Assembly (NCBI RefSeq): GCF_030052815.1
Contig: NC_079510.1
Coordinates: 35,744,167-35,808,166, forward strand
Direction: 5' to 3'
Source: Hevea brasiliensis
Taxonomy: Eukaryota > Streptophyta > Magnoliopsida > Malpighiales > Euphorbiaceae
DNA length: 64,000 bases
Shown: piece after piece, positions 45,409 through 59,608 of the stretch
Layout of the letters: every line of letters begins with the position of its first letter
How positions within the stretch are numbered: the first letter of the stretch is position 1
Notes under the pieces: generated by a model
Databases searched by the model: none
Told to the model about the DNA's origin: nothing
Seen by the model: only the letters and a program-made list of their open reading frames with translations
Program-made: the position numbers and the translations under genes

Positions 45409-48400
45409 CTTAAGAAGAAGAGGAAGAACAAGAAAGGGTAGGGTTTTGTACCTTCGGCCGATTATCTATACAATTTTCTTGTCAGATTCTCAGCACAGAA
45501 GAAAATAGCGAGGGATCGAATAACAGGGAGAAATGTTTTTGAAATTTGTTCTGGAGAGAGTTAATATATCGCAACTTGTCGTATCCGATAAATTAAACAT
45601 TGCGTAAACTCCGCGATAATTTGGGGTTATTTGTATTAAAGAGGTGAACTTTTTCTCCCTTTAGTTTTTAAAAATATTATTCTCTCTCTCTCTCTTTATA
45701 TTATATTCTTTTATTTTATAAAAATAAAATTATAAAAATGTTTCCTTAATAACTCCCTAAAGTATATAAATTTTCTTTAAAATATAAAAAATAAATGATA
45801 TACAATTGTGAAAAAGAATTTATATTTTTATAAAATATGATTTTTTAAATGTAAATATTTAACTCTATATAAAAAATATTGAATAATTTCTTAATTAAAA
45901 AAATGTTTTTTAATTATAAAAATATAAATTTTATTTAAAATATAAAAAATAAACTTTACATGACTTCCAGAGAATACGTATGCACAAAAATTAACGAAAA
46001 TATGAATTCCAGTGAGGGGCATGTGCACGTACTGTGAATAACTCATCACGTTTTCTGTACCGTTTGATAAAATAAAAGACATTCTGTCGAGTATAGTTAC
46101 GATGTTACTCGCTAGATGCTGTTGCCACATTCTGCATAGCCCGCTTGGAAGTCGTAGTTGATTTTGCGGGCGAGTGTGTAAGCTTTCTGGAGACTGTGGT
46201 CCCGTATGGGAGAAGTTTAAAGAAGTACAATGGATAAAAAGAGTGCTTATTCTTTGCGGATGGCTGACACGTGTCCCGTTAGTATTGAGAGCTCGCAAAT
46301 GCTTTCGATGATTCCAGAGGAAAAGCGACAAATGGACGACGGTGTCGTTTGGAATCCCAATATTAGACATGAGATCGATTCGATTCGATTTTGACCTGCC
46401 AATTCAATCATGAGAGTTGAGAATCTGATATTGAAAAATTATTGGGTGTACTCGTACAAAAATATAAATTTTTTGTTATAAACTATAAAATGATTCTTCT
46501 GTTATATGCTCCAAGACCAAATTGAAACATAATTTTAATTTGATTAATTTTAATTTATTTTATTTTGACTTGATTTAATTTAATATTAGTTTTTTATTCT
46601 TTTTTTGATAAAAAGAAAAGTGAAATTTTTAATTAAAAACTATTCTCAATCGATTAAAATAGATTTAATATAATTTTAATTTAATTAAATAACATTTAAA
46701 TTTAACTAATTTTAAATAAACCGATTCCAATTCAAATTTGGATCCCCCAATGTCTACCCATATGTCTTAATCTGGTCCTTACAGGAACAGAGCATTGCTC
46801 ATTGGCTATAATTTTACAATTAGACCCATCAGTTAAATAGATTGCTCAGATTTCGATTGGTTGAACCAATTTTATTTAGTCCGTGGGTCTTATGTAAATG
46901 TGTATATACATATATTCACTGAAACAATAATTTAATGAATAAACTCGTTCAAATATAAGAGATTAAATTTAAATTTTGACACTTTTCTTATTTGAATATC
47001 GTTTTTACAAGATTTTTTTTTTTTAACAATAAGCTCCAATTACTTTCTTTACTTATTTAAGTTTTGATCAGATGGAAGCCTAGTTAGCTTACTTTTAGTT
47101 TAATTGATCAAACCAATTGGCCCAATCTAAAACATGAGTTAAAAAGTCTAGGACTCAGGAGTACACACCTATTATAACCTTATTTAAAAATGAGTTTAAC
47201 AGTTCTTAAATTAAATATTTATTATGATAATCACATAATCAACATAGACATTATTCTATTTTTTTAAAACATGAATTAATAAGCCTAAAAATACAGCTGC
47301 TTTTATATACCAACAAGTTTAACCCTTAAATCAAATATATATATATATATATACCTAGAGTCTTGACACCCAATATTATTTTTTATAGTATTGCTATGTA
47401 GTTAACATATGACATTCTCTATTATATATAAATTATTTAATAATTATCTTATTAATACTACAATAAATAGTTATTATTATAGGTAACTAACAATATATTA
47501 ACATATCTTAATTATATATATATTTATATCTATATTATATATATATATAGATAGATTTTAATTATTTCAATTATAAAATCTTTAATAAAAAATTTAAGAG
47601 ATAAAAGTAATAAAAATAAAATTTAAAATAATTAATAAAAAATTTAAAGCATTATATTTTTTATATATTAAAATTAAAAATATTTATAAATTAAAATTAT
47701 TAATAGATTCGTGCTAAGCAATTTTCTAGTGCAGCTACAATAACCTCCTCAAATTAAATATTTATATTTATATTTGTAATCTCATTATTTTAATTATATA
47801 TATACACACACGCTTCTATGCGAATTTCAATGTAAATATTTAATTCAAGAACTATAAATTTAAGGATGCATCTATAATAAACTCATTTTTATACAAGAAT
47901 AAATCTAGCAATTCTTAGATAAAAACAAATCATACAAAAATCTTATAGCAAATATTTAATCTAAGAGATGTTGAGGCAAGCTTATATAAGTTTAATCCTA
48001 ACTAATTAAGCAAATCACTAGAGTGAATTGACTAAAATCTGTCATTACTTTAAACCATTTATGGCCTTTTCTTATTTTGTTGGAAGAAGGAAGCCATTAA
48101 AAGAGGTGGGAGATTTGATAAAAATGAAAGAACAATGTATTTAATATTAGTGGAAGAAATCTGCAGAGGTGTAATTCAACTGCTTTTTAAGTTAGTCCTT
48201 TACTCCTAACCATCTAAGCTGAAAGACAACGTAATTTGCCATTTGACTAACATGGGAGGTGGCAGCCCAAAATCACAAAATTCCTTTTCTTTTTTTTTTC
48301 ACATCCCATACATGAAACGAAAACACAATTGCAAAATCAAATTTCGAAAATTTCAAATAGAGGGCTCATGATAATTAAAGTTCAAAAGATTTAACATTTT

Positions 48401-48434
48401 ACCTGACTGTACAAATCCAACAATTGCTCCATCA
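45409..48434. other. Promoter region of the PWWP gene and AT-rich intergenic DNA
   Basis: The first 150 bases form the likely leader and promoter of the PWWP gene. The block 45960-46400 has a more balanced base composition but no convincing gene; the minus-strand ORF at 45891-46370 has no recognisable content. The rest is AT-rich with short TA repeats (about 47337-47352 and 47513-47550). The final 100 or so bases are the 3' UTR of the CCCH gene. Confidence 0.6.
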
Positions 48435-51400
48435 TCAACAGGTATTGCTTGACTCATTCTCTCCAGATGTAGTTGGACTGAGCTCTCGTTTCGTTGACTC
48501 TTCTTTGCTGCACATTGATGCTGCACTATCCTCACATTTGGTTGAGTCCTCACCAGGCATTGAAGTTGGGCATGGCTCGGAAACTTCATGCAACTCCATA
48601 TGGCCAGCACCACCATTTCTTTCTGAAGTTTCAGGTTCCCCATTTTCAGATGCAGAAGCTTCCTGAGAACCGGCGCATGCCAATTTTTCGGTGGGCTGAA
48701 CATCAGTATCTACAGTACACTTGAAGGCAGATGGAATATTTTCTTTGACAGAAATATCGCTACCGGCTGTACTAGAAGTCACCCACGTAAACTTCAAATT
48801 GTTGCCTTGCCAGCATTTACCATTTAAAAATGCCCTCTCAGCTGAATGGCGAGTTGTGAAAGTCACGCGGGCTGAGCAACTTTTTGGCATCTGTGACCTG
48901 TCAATATCAGTATTACAGGCATCAACATCTTCTAGTTCAACAGCAGAAAGTTCACCATGTGATGAGAAGAATTCCTTCAGGGCATCAACCTAGAAGACAA
49001 TAGAACATCAATTTTCCTCCCATATAAACAGCATAATAAAATAAAATTTGACTATTGATCATGACATGATTGAAAAAGAACGAATGGAATACTACCTGGG
49101 TGGATAGAATTTCACCCAATCCACCATGGTTATATATTGATAAGAGAGAAAGAGAAAGAGACAGAGAGAGAGATTTACATTTGTCAAACCAGGTGGTAAG
49201 GGTGGGATGATTCTAAATGCTGTGGGCCGGTTATCCAACTTGTATCTATTCATCAGAAAGGGAACCCCTGAAGGTGCCACTGGATGAATTGTCTGCTTTG
49301 AGCCTGTAGAGTATAGCTGCATCAATGATGTACTTGTTTTGGGACTGGATGATATGACATTTTCCACTGATTTATTCTTCTCCACTATCATCTCTGCACC
49401 TGGAGATGGCACACCAGTGACAGGATCAGAGGACCTTGGAGTGGTAGTTTTTGCAACATCAGTTGCTATTCCTACTCTCTGTCTCTTACCAGCAGGCTCA
49501 GCCACTACCTCACCTTTGACTCCTGTAGCCTGCAAATAGTAAAATTGCAAAAAGCTGTTAGAAATATATAATATGAATTATATTTGGGTTAGTAAAAGGA
49601 AAATATTATAAATTGTTGTGTTTCTGAAAGGATATGAACAAGTAATGTGTTCTTTCCTTCTTTCCTTCTTATTCTTCTAAGTGTCACCTCATAAAACCAC
49701 TTATTCAAAGCAAGACTACCTTGTAGCCGACATAGTGATGTTTGTATGTACATAAACTGAAGTGCGTATTGCATGCTTGGCTTCATATTCAGGATTGAAT
49801 ACTGACACGCCGATAGTAATATAAGCACCACTAAATTTTTTTATTTTATAATCATACCAGACACATATAATTACAATGAGAAATATAACATAAAACATAA
49901 CATTAAAAACATAAGGAAACATTACTTGTTTTGCAAGTTTGTCCAATTGGAGCCGGAAGTCATTTCGCTTCTGGTCCAGCATCTCTTGCTTCTTGCGGAG
50001 TTCCTCCCTCAATTGTTCTAACTCTAGTTTTTTCTGCACAGGAGGTGGAACCTTGGGACCATTTGCAATAGGCTTAGGATGATCAGTGGGAGGAATAGAC
50101 ACATCAGAGGGAGCGACCATAGTACCCTTAGGAACAGCAGACTGAAGATTATCTTTTCCTCTATTACCAATTGAAGGTTGGGGTGGAACTGAACCAGCTG
50201 GCACACCACGGGGAGTTACAGATACACCACTGCTACTGCTTATGCCATCATCAGGTATGCTGTCGCGATTAGCCCACCATAGTTTAATAAAGCGATTGCC
50301 CATCACAGCATCAGGTGCTCTTAGAGCAGCTTCTGCATCTTCCCTTTTTGAAAACTGAACAAAAGCTCGCTCGCTATTTAATGGGATATAAATGTCTATA
50401 ACCTCCCCAAACTTTTGAAAATGAGAAAGAAGAGCACCCCTCCTGTTGTTTTTCTGTGGAATGCCACTGACAAATAGTGTACGCAGTGCCTTTTGAGATG
50501 ATTTCCTTGTATTACACACGGTATCACTCTGTATCCTGGCTGCTGAATCCAAAGTTTTGGGGCCAGCATCCTCAGCAATCATCTGCTTTCCTTGACAGTA
50601 AGTACCTTGAATGTTGGTTAATGCATCATGATCCTCCTTCATTTCATTCTCCCCATGATCTGAGGTACTCACTGTCAAATCAGTTTTCTCCTTCACATCT
50701 AATCTATTCTTCACACGACCTACTCTACCCCATACAGATGAACCTGTATTTTGTGAACCAACAGGTTTCCCAGTGATTCTAATTGCACGTTCATTGTCAG
50801 TAGTATCATCCAACATGACATTATGACGGTCAGAAGCATCAACACTCATGAAGGATTCAGTTTCATCATTTTTGGATGGATGTAGTGCTAAGAGTGCACT
50901 TGATGTTTCAGGACCATTGTAATTCCACAGTGGCTGATCTGGATCATACAAGTCTGCTCCACTCACACTAGCAGAACAGGAATATCCACCGTTCAAGCCC
51001 ATACCACCATCAAACATTCCAGGCTTGCTATTTCTGCTATGTAGCACTTTGCTATTCATCAATGTAGTTGAAGGAGCGCCAACTGATGGTAAAGCCCCTG
51101 GTCCAGCAGGTGTTCCCACTAGTGGTCCATTTGGAAGTGAAACAGGGAGATTGAACTGTGAAAGGCTCTGGAAATAGCCAAAAAACATAGTATTAGTGGC
51201 AAATTTATATGCCCTGAGGAAAAAAAAAATTTATTCAAATACTAAAGATAATGCACTATCAGATCTCAGGATAATTAAAGCACTGATTCCACAATGACTT
51301 GGTGCATCCTTTGTGCACGAATGCAAGCATATATTTTACAAAAGCAATGATAATAAGAAAGTGATCAAAAAGTTAAAATATAAATTCCGAGAAAACCATT

Positions 51401-54400
51401 TCACTGATAATTTTGGATCATCAAATGCAGGAAGCAGTCAATATAATCTATCAGCCAAAAAGTAAAGTATGCTAATAGCTACACCATCTGTTCAACTCAT
51501 GCAATAGCTATAACAAAAGGACTCATATCTAGGGGTGTAAATGAACTGAGATGAGCTTTGAAGAGCTCATACTTGGTTCATCAAAATATTTTCGAATTTG
51601 GGCGAACTCAAGCTCAACGTGTGTCGAGCTTAAGCCAAATATCCAAAAATTCAAACTCGGCTTATTTAGAAAACAAGCTCTAAACAAGCCAAGCCAAACT
51701 AAGCATTTTATAAAATTGAGTCTCGAACAACTCGCAAGTAACTGGACTCATTTACAAAATTAGTTTTAAATTTAGGTTATGAAATTCAAATTACGTAAAT
51801 TTAATTATCTCTCAAATAAAATAATAACTTAATTTTCATAAAAACTAAATTTAAATTATAAATAACTATATTTAATAAATACATTTTATATAATGATTAT
51901 ATCATAATTTTAAACAATACATTATTTTTAGAACTTCACAAATAAAATAATAAATATTTATAAATGATGAAATACAATAATTAATATAAATATTTTTACA
52001 AACAAACATATTCACGAGTCTATTTAAGACCTGTCTGGTTTAACAGTTAAATACAACTAATAACCGTTGCTATTAGCAGACAACTAATGATAGCTTATTT
52101 ATGTTAAGTGTTTGATAAAAATATACCAACGATTATTCTTAATGTATAAAATGATCAATAATGGCATATCACATAATTTATTTTATTATTGAAATAACAT
52201 ATAATTATCAATTTATTATATTATATTATTTATTTTAATATAACATAATTAATATAATTATTAACATAATTTTTATTTATTTTATTATTAAATTAATTAA
52301 ACAATTATTGATTTGTATACACTACACAACAATTTGGCAACTCATGGCAAGACGTGTAATTTTCTACAATTCTACCACCATGTGGACCTCTAAAACATCA
52401 ATTAGTTTGTTTCTTTAATACAACAAATATATCCAGCACATAATTTTTCAATTTTTCACCACTAGAACAAGAAAGAGTACTATGTATAAACACATTATGC
52501 AATGAGAAACAGCTCACTTCCCAGTTCTTGAAATTTGTGCATTGTGTTTGATTCAAGGAATGAGCAAAGGCTATTTTTGTCAAACAATAAACAGTATCCA
52601 TTGTTGTTCATGAAAAGGCAGCTAATAGCTGTCCTATTAGTCATTAGTTGCCTTATGAAAAAGTTTACCAAACATATAGGTTCAGCTGTTTGGATCCCTA
52701 TCAGCTATCATTTATATCCTATAGCTGAACCAAACACTCTCTTAACGAGTCTATAAACAAGCCAGCCCACAAGCCTATAAACAAGCCAGCCCGCAAGCCT
52801 GTAAACGAGCCGAATACCATAAAACTCGAGACTGACTCAGTAATAAATGAGCCAATCGAGTTCAAACTCAGCTCATTTTCTAACCGAGCCAAACTTTTAT
52901 CGAGTTGAGCCTCAAGCAGCTCGCAAAAAGTTTGGTTCATTTACAACCCTAGTCATATGCACAAGGATACTAATAACCTAAAGTTGTAGGCTCCACCCAC
53001 CTACAGCTTTTCCTTCATATTTGAATATAAATTCATTAATATACCTTTACACTAATTAAATGGGAATGGCATTAGAAGATGTCACCCTTAAAAACCAAAA
53101 ACCATTTCATTTTAAGGGGTAGTTTTTATTTGTCGTGGTTGAATTTTGGAGGGTGTTTCATTTCCATCCCTAAACTTCAAAAAAAAAAAAAATCCTTTTA
53201 AATTTAATTTGTTTCAATAAAATCTCTTTCACCTACAATAATAGGTTTACAGGTTAAAAAGAATGAAATTATCATTTTACCCCTTTCCTCTCTCTTCTCT
53301 TTTTCCTCTTCTCTCACATCCTTAAGGTCAAATTAGTTGATGAGGGAGGTTGCTAAACAAAAACTCAACCTCTAATTGTTAATTTGATGAAAACCCAACA
53401 GCAAAGCCTGATTTAACAAATATTATTTCCCTGTTCTTGCTCATTGCTGTTAGCCTTTCAATCATGTTTGCAATTCTAACTCTCTCATTCTCTCCTACAT
53501 CAACTCCTGAAATGCACCGAGGAACGTGAACTATGCGCGGTTGAGTGCAATCTGCCAATGGTTCTTCATTTACAGTAGAGTCAATTATATCAGACTGTCA
53601 TGGTGGTTCTTCAACATCTGATGATACAATTTCAATGTAGCTAGATCCAGATCTTGTCCTACTAGCACTTGCAGCAGAATTTTGATTTTTCTTCATGCTA
53701 TTGGATCAATCCATTTTTTGCTCAGGCCAACGTATAGCCTTCCATATCTGCGCCAGCAAATAATCTCCAAGATTGGAGTTCCCAGATTAGCAACAGAATG
53801 TTGGGGTTATGAGATTTTTATTATAGAAGATGAAGTTTTCTGCAATGCACCCAAGAACTCTGCCTTTCAAAAGTTGAAACCAATTCTTGAGCCTGCTTAG
53901 CAGTCCAATGATCCAGACTTCTTTCCAATAACCTTGTTTTCATGGTGGAAGTGGATGTTGACCTCTTCTGTTCTGCTGAATTGTCAGCCTTCAATTGAGA
54001 AATGGAGGAACTGAGTTTTGAGAGGCTTAGATTGTGAAATGGAGGGACTAGGCTTCACAAAAGATGAGGATTTAAGAATTTTGATGAGTGAGAAGGTAGA
54101 AGGAGAGGGACAGGTAGGTGAGGGTAGGTTAGTGGTAATTAGGTCATTCTAATTTTGTTTTGAAGAAAAAGTAATAGGAAACTGATTTGGTAACCGGTAA
54201 ATTGATATGGAATCATGTTATTGCAGGTCAAAAGACTTTTGGTAAAATAAAATTAAGGTCTTTTTTTTTTGTAACAAATTGAAGTCTAGGAACGGAAATG
54301 AAACAGTCCCAAAGTTCAACAATGCAAGTAAAAATTACCCTCATTTTAATGCTAGGCAAACATGTTGAGATGGGCTATCAGCATGCAAATAAAATTACTA

Positions 54401-55631
54401 CTATATATAAATAAGAAGCAAAACATTATAGTAACGCAGTCTAGATCAGATATCCAGTAACCTGATACCTCTAGAGTCTAGCTTTGTAATTTTTTTGAGC
54501 AACCAACTTGCAAGCAGGTTTTCAAAAAGGATGACAAAGTCAAAAACATTCAGAGAACACAAGTTATTCTACATTTTGAACTATTAATAGTCCAGAAAAA
54601 ACCTGCAATCAGCATTCAGTGTTCTGGAAGTCCAGATAAAACACATGTGCACAAGATTTATCTATACAATCAACAACGGTGACCATAGCGGCCAAACAAA
54701 GAAAGTGATAAATATAATTAAATTAGAACAAGAACAATGCAAGCCAGAACCATTAAGTGAGTGATTCAGCCCTCTGTCCTGGCTGAGATTTAATGTCAGA
54801 TAAACCATGAAAGTCCAGAAACAGGATATATTTGAAAACACATACCTGAACATCTTCAACAACAATGCGATTGACACCATGCTCCATTGGACACATGTCC
54901 CCTCTTAGACAAAATCCACGCTCCTCAAAGTCTCTGCACTGTTGGCGGGGAATGCCCAAATTTAATGAAGAATTTACTGCTGGTCTGAGTTTTCCTTGCA
55001 AACCAATGGAATGGAGTGCATCAAGGCCACCATTGGGTACTCCCGGAATCAATCCAAATGCATTCCAGGAAGCATTTTGTGCATGCGATACATTTGGCAA
55101 TCCCCTTCCTGCAAAGAGACAAGGATTAATGGACCCTTGCTGAACTATTTGAGAAGCAATATCAACTGAGCTGAACCTAGAATCGCACTGCTTCCAAGAA
55201 CCAGGGTCCCTACCTCTTCCCTTACCAGGACCATGTTCTCCAGAAAATGTTTGGTTTAGCCTGATTCTTTGATTCAAATCCATACCCACTCGTGGCAATG
55301 ATGCCATTCCAAGATGTCTTTTTTCAAACTTTGAGGTGAAATCTTTACCTAGAGGAGCGGTGTTATAGTTTTTCCAGGTTTCACTACCTTGACATGCATT
55401 CTCCCTAAAAGAATGTCCATTTTCAAATGGTTTATGGTGCTTCCTGTATGACCTCGTAAAAACAGGTTCTAGAGAATCTCTCTCCAAAGATTGAGAACGT
55501 GTCTCCCTTCTACGATGCTTATGATTGCGATCATCATCATCCTCATCACTGACTTCCTTCTCCTCAGGATCACTGGCGCAGTCAGGAGGAGAAAGGCATC
55601 CTGACCTTAGTGATGAAACCTTGAGCTCCAT
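48435..55631 (-). CDS. CCCH zinc finger / RRM RNA-binding protein (C3H41, RBM26/27 type)
   Basis: Coding exons on the minus strand: 54846-55631, 49926-51167, 49179-49529 and 48435-48989, all joined in phase 0, giving 977 residues. The start MELKVSSLRSG matches the family start. Order: acidic/Arg-rich N-terminus (EEKEVSDEDDDDRNHKHRRR), a CCCH finger at 232-251 (C-x8-C-x5-C-x3-H: CRDFEERGFCLRGDMCPMEH), and an RRM at about 491-563 (TLFVSGIPQKNNRRG, RAFVQFSKREDAEAAL, VMGNRFIKLWWANRD). Then a coiled coil at about 640-676 (LEQLREELRKKQEMLDQKRN) and a second RRM-like half near 794-860 (SCSARVTFTTRHSAERAF). This layout is that of RBM26/27, RNA-binding partners of nuclear RNA decay in animals, and Arabidopsis C3H41. 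Nuclear RNA metabolism is inferred. The 3.7-kb intron is loaded with transposons. Confidence 0.9.
51529..52952. mobile_element. Non-autonomous hAT-like element in CCCH gene intron (outer)
   Basis: Ends CTAGGGGTGTAAATGAAC and GTTCATTTACAACCCTAG are near-perfect inverted repeats. TCATAT flanks both sides (51523-51528 and 52953-52958). The sub-terminal parts contain GAGCTC/GAGCC-type repeats on inverted strands, common in this plant MITE family. No transposase. Confidence 0.7.
52024..52746. mobile_element. hAT-like element nested in the outer one (inner)
   Basis: Flanked by GAGTCTAT (52016-52023 and 52747-52754), an 8-bp duplication as made by hAT transposases; two further bases (AC) also match. 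The ends TTAAGACCTGTCTGGTT and AACCAAACACTCTCTTAA are imperfect inverted repeats. It interrupts the outer element. Confidence 0.75.
53116..54340. mobile_element. MULE with a captured-looking ORF fragment in CCCH gene intron
   Basis: Exact 9-bp target duplication TCATTTTAA at 53107-53115 and 54341-54349. Ends GGGGTAGTTTTTATT and the inverse of AAAATTACCC extend as inverted repeats for about 70 bases or more. The interior is not MITE-like: on the minus strand around 53700-53420 a gene-like frame reads SYIEIVSSDVEEPP, one stop, then DSTVNEEPLADCTQPRIVHV and further on GENERVRIANMIERLTAM. That makes it a Pack-MULE candidate. The source gene is not recognised. Confidence 0.72.
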
Positions 55632-55639
55632 CAAGAACT

Positions 55640-58600
55640 CTTAAAACAAATAAAGAGTTTCTTGTAGCGTCAAATGTTTCAAAGTCTAGCTAGATGTGGC
55701 AACAAAATCACCTTGATTTCCTGGAGACTAGAAATTGGAGAACTTAGAATCAGGGAAACAATTAAAGTAAGAAACAAATACAATAAACATAGTAGGTGGC
55801 AGCAATTCTTCACACAACGAGAAAACTTAGCAATAGTCATGAATTCATTTACATCAGTACATTAGCATCAAGTAAAATTATTCGCATTTCCATTCAAGAA
55901 ATGCTCAAAAAGGAACAATTTAAATAAATTGCTGAAGAATCCATGACTTTTCTTTTTAACTTCACTTATAACCAAACCTTTCAATTTTTATAGAATAAGC
56001 CATATCCTTTTAGTAGTATTGCAAGTACTACCTAAATTGCATCTCCATCTGTCAATGAAGTGGCATTTGTGTCCTCTACTTATTTCCTTGTATTTATTTG
56101 ATCCTGTTAACACCACCTACTTACATATATTATTTTTAACGCAAAAACATGGCCTAAATATCCTTGATAGTCTAAATCATTATTTAAAATTCCAATAAGT
56201 GAAATGTATTGGCTGAAAGCTAAGCATGCCGCATGCTGTGCAACACAAGCTATCTATCAAATTTAAGGCAAACCTGAGTTTCAATTTCCTAAAAATTGGA
56301 GGGAATGCGCTTACATGTCATCTTTGGCCATAATTGTAATGCTAATTAAAGTTTATGGCTTATTTTGTTAAAACTAAAAGGTTTGTATAAAAGTAAAAAG
56401 GTCAAAAGTCAAGGATTTTTTAATTAAAATCCTAATTATTATGTGCAGCAATAGGACCTAAGCCAAACGGACGTTGCAAATTGAAACATCATGTACGCTT
56501 AAATTGAAAAATACAAGAAAAGTTCAAATATCAAATTAACACGGCCTAGTAGACAAACAAAACACTTGCGATGCTGATCCAACGGCTTATCAATGCAGAG
56601 ATAAGAAAAGGATCTGAATTTCTCACAGATGGATTAGAGCTTAGGTGTCACTATACAAGTTTCAAGGAGACTTCATATAAAGACTAATTGTAACATTATA
56701 GGCTGCGCTCTTAGGAGTAACAACTAATATGCCATGGTGCTATGAGCTGCCTTCAATTCAAATTACCATTTATTAACAATCTTTTTTCCTGAAAAAATAG
56801 AGCTAAATTTTGCAGGATGAAGAGGATCCAAAGTGCTGAACTCCTTTCATTTTCAGGCAAGCAAGATTTCAGCTTCATTTGGTATTCTTTCAGTTTTCTG
56901 CATTTGGTTTGCTGTGTCAATTTTATAGAAAACTTTCTTCTTTTCTTTTATAATTTTTTGGTTCATGGAAAGCAAGTAATATACCAACAGCTTGCAGCCT
57001 TAAAATTTAGAATACAGTCTCAATAGATCTGTAATAAACAACAGCTCATTTAAACAGGTCAGGTGAGCCATTAGCCAGAAAGACTCGTGTGAAAGAGAGG
57101 ATAGGGGGAAGAATGCTGTTGATGATTGAGGGCATAGTTCTTGCCCAATCCAACCTCGACGACTTAACTAGAATCAGTCCAATAGATGCTTGCTGAATTA
57201 GTGAACAAACATGTTTTGCCAATAGAACCACTACAACAAATAAGATCAAATGTCAATTATGAAAGTAGCAAGAAGACATGTTTTAATGACAGCCTGGATG
57301 ACATAATTGCAAAGTTTTTATTACAGAGCAATACTTATTCACATCGAACAGTGCATAAGAGAAAACCTTCAGTGAAAGCAAGATTTGGACATAACCATAA
57401 ATACATTATCTTTAAGAAAAGTCTCTCACAACACTAACCAAGTGAATAGCAGCCACCATAGATAAAGTGGTGTATGAACTGCAAGAAATGGGGGTCAATT
57501 GAACCCTCTTTTTTTTCTCTAATATTCTAATGTATATATACACATCTCTGTGTTGACCCCTCATAAATATAATTACCATTTTTTTTATAGAATTTAAAAT
57601 TAGTTGAGACAAAAAAGCATATTATGTATTCAAAGGTTTATTTACTTTTAAGACTCTACTACAATTATTTTCAATAATGAATTTTATCAAGATAAAATTG
57701 TATAACCATATGTGGGATCAATTGATGAATTACTGTAGAGTTACTTATATAAAGAGAGATGTATTTAATAGCATTAATAATGATGTAAGTTTTTAGTTTT
57801 CAAGGTATAAAATTTCGTGGAGCCTAATTATAAAATATTACTATTATATTTTTTGACATCATTCTGCAGTATTTTATTATTTATCTTTTACATTTTGACT
57901 TTGAGGAAAAGAATACTAGATCTGCCACTGCATCCACAGCAATTGCTGCACACGCACATGCCAGCATTCCCATAAAATTTCAATTTTCAAATTACACCAA
58001 ACTGTGACTAAAACCTAAATTCCACTGAAGACAGAATTCCCTCCAATTAAAAAAACAAACTAACATGTTTACAACAAATACCTACCCTCCAAGAGCTCAA
58101 AACCCACTGCCATAATCACCATATTTTCAAATCCAATCCTACAACAAAGAGTAACAGAGGAGGAATAAAAGTTCTTGTTTGGTGCAATTATGAATCTCAG
58201 TATTTATCCAGCTAATAAAGAGAGTTTTTTGCAAAATTAATGATGTGGACACAAGATTTCTTAGGCACTAAGTTCAACAACCAATGTAGATTGAAGCAAG
58301 TCCCGGCGTATAATCAACAAACATAGGCTAAGTTATTTCTGCAAATGAAGCTACTGAGCAGTGATGCAAACGAAGTTATAACGCCCAGAACTCAAATGTA
58401 AATCAGCAATCAACAATATTTAGCGTGTTGTCTAGGCCTTTCTCTGTGATAAGTGCAAGCACAGTGGTAAAAACAGCTAGGATTGCCCAACTAAACAAAA
58501 ACATCTTCAAAAGATTAACAGCCAAAATAAATTCCAAACATAAGGTCAAGAAAAATGCTCCACAGCCAATTCACACACCTAATGGATGGTTAACTATAAA

Positions 58601-59520
58601 GAGGCAGCAAATGACAATATAATCATACCACATCATTGCACCAGATACTACTGCATTACTCACAAGTCACATCCTTGATGCATAATTAGCTCATACAATT
58701 AAGGAGAGAGATCAAAAGGACCATGAGTGTTGAAAATGGAAATATGGGAGGTTTACAATCCTAGGTGTGGTGGTTTGATGAGATTTTGGCAACTAGTTAT
58801 AATAAGCGATACTGATTCTTAAAATTTCCTAATGCATTAAAATAGGATTCTGATATATCCACAAATTTTGAGTCCAGTGGTAGTATTTTTTTGCCTATGG
58901 AAGTGCTCATCGAAGGTGCAAATAAAGAAGACGCACCTTTCTAGAGCCTTGTGCCCAAAACACGGTGCGAGTCTAGGTGCATAAGGCTAGTGCCAAATGA
59001 ATGCCGCCTGCCTTCCTCCTGTAGAGGCCGCCTTTAATAACCTTAAAAGCAATTCATACACGAAAGTATGAAGCATTGTTAATGCTAAGGATTGATAAGG
59101 TTGGATTTAACAATGAAAATAAATCTCTGTTCACCATTACTCACTCAAATTATTCTGCAGGCACAAAAAGGAATTTCCCAATAGCTTCACAACGCACTTT
59201 CAGAGGTTAAATAACACTAACCCACAAATTTCCTTCATGCTAATCAAAACGAAATTAATGAAATTAATTCTTTGATTTCATTAACTAGCACCTACTCAAA
59301 TACAATGCATTTCATCCTAAAAATGTGAAAGTCTAATAAAAGAAAAAAAAAAATTAGAAGTGGACGACCAACTTAGCAAGTAAAACCCTAAAACAAACAA
59401 TAGAAAATGGTGTATAAACACGTCTATAAGCTATCAGCATACACCTCTATAAATTCTCAAAATTAAAACAACAGCAATGCCATGCAATATCAATAAACTA
59501 ATAATAATTAACCGTAAAAG

Positions 59521-59566
<46 letters not shown>

Positions 59567-59608
59567 AAGTGAGAAAGAGAAATTTAACAAGGGTAAAACG
59601 TATGTTAC
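55640..59608 (-). other. Long 5' UTR intron of the CCCH gene (inferred)
   Basis: Between the start codon exon and the upstream GC-richer leader block there is about 3.9 kb without coding sequence. The donor is TTTCTG/GTAACA at 59608 on the minus strand. The acceptor is either TTTAAG/AGTTCTTG just before the ATG or TTTCTAG/TCTCCAG near 55728. A short plus-strand open piece at about 57065-57200 (ERIGGRMLLMIEGIVLAQ) may be a stray gene fragment. A GA microsatellite lies at 59524-59559. Confidence 0.5.
59524..59559. repeat. GA microsatellite
   Basis: About 17 GA units just inside the presumed 5' UTR intron. Confidence 0.9.

Noticed and set aside
45891..46370. 159-residue ORF on the minus strand
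   Set aside because: No domain, mixed composition, runs into AT-rich sequence; nothing supports translation.
58860..59040. Gene-like GC-richer text around AGACGCACCTTTCTAGAGCC
   Set aside because: No frame holds; it resembles dispersed plant repeat text, and I could not define its ends.
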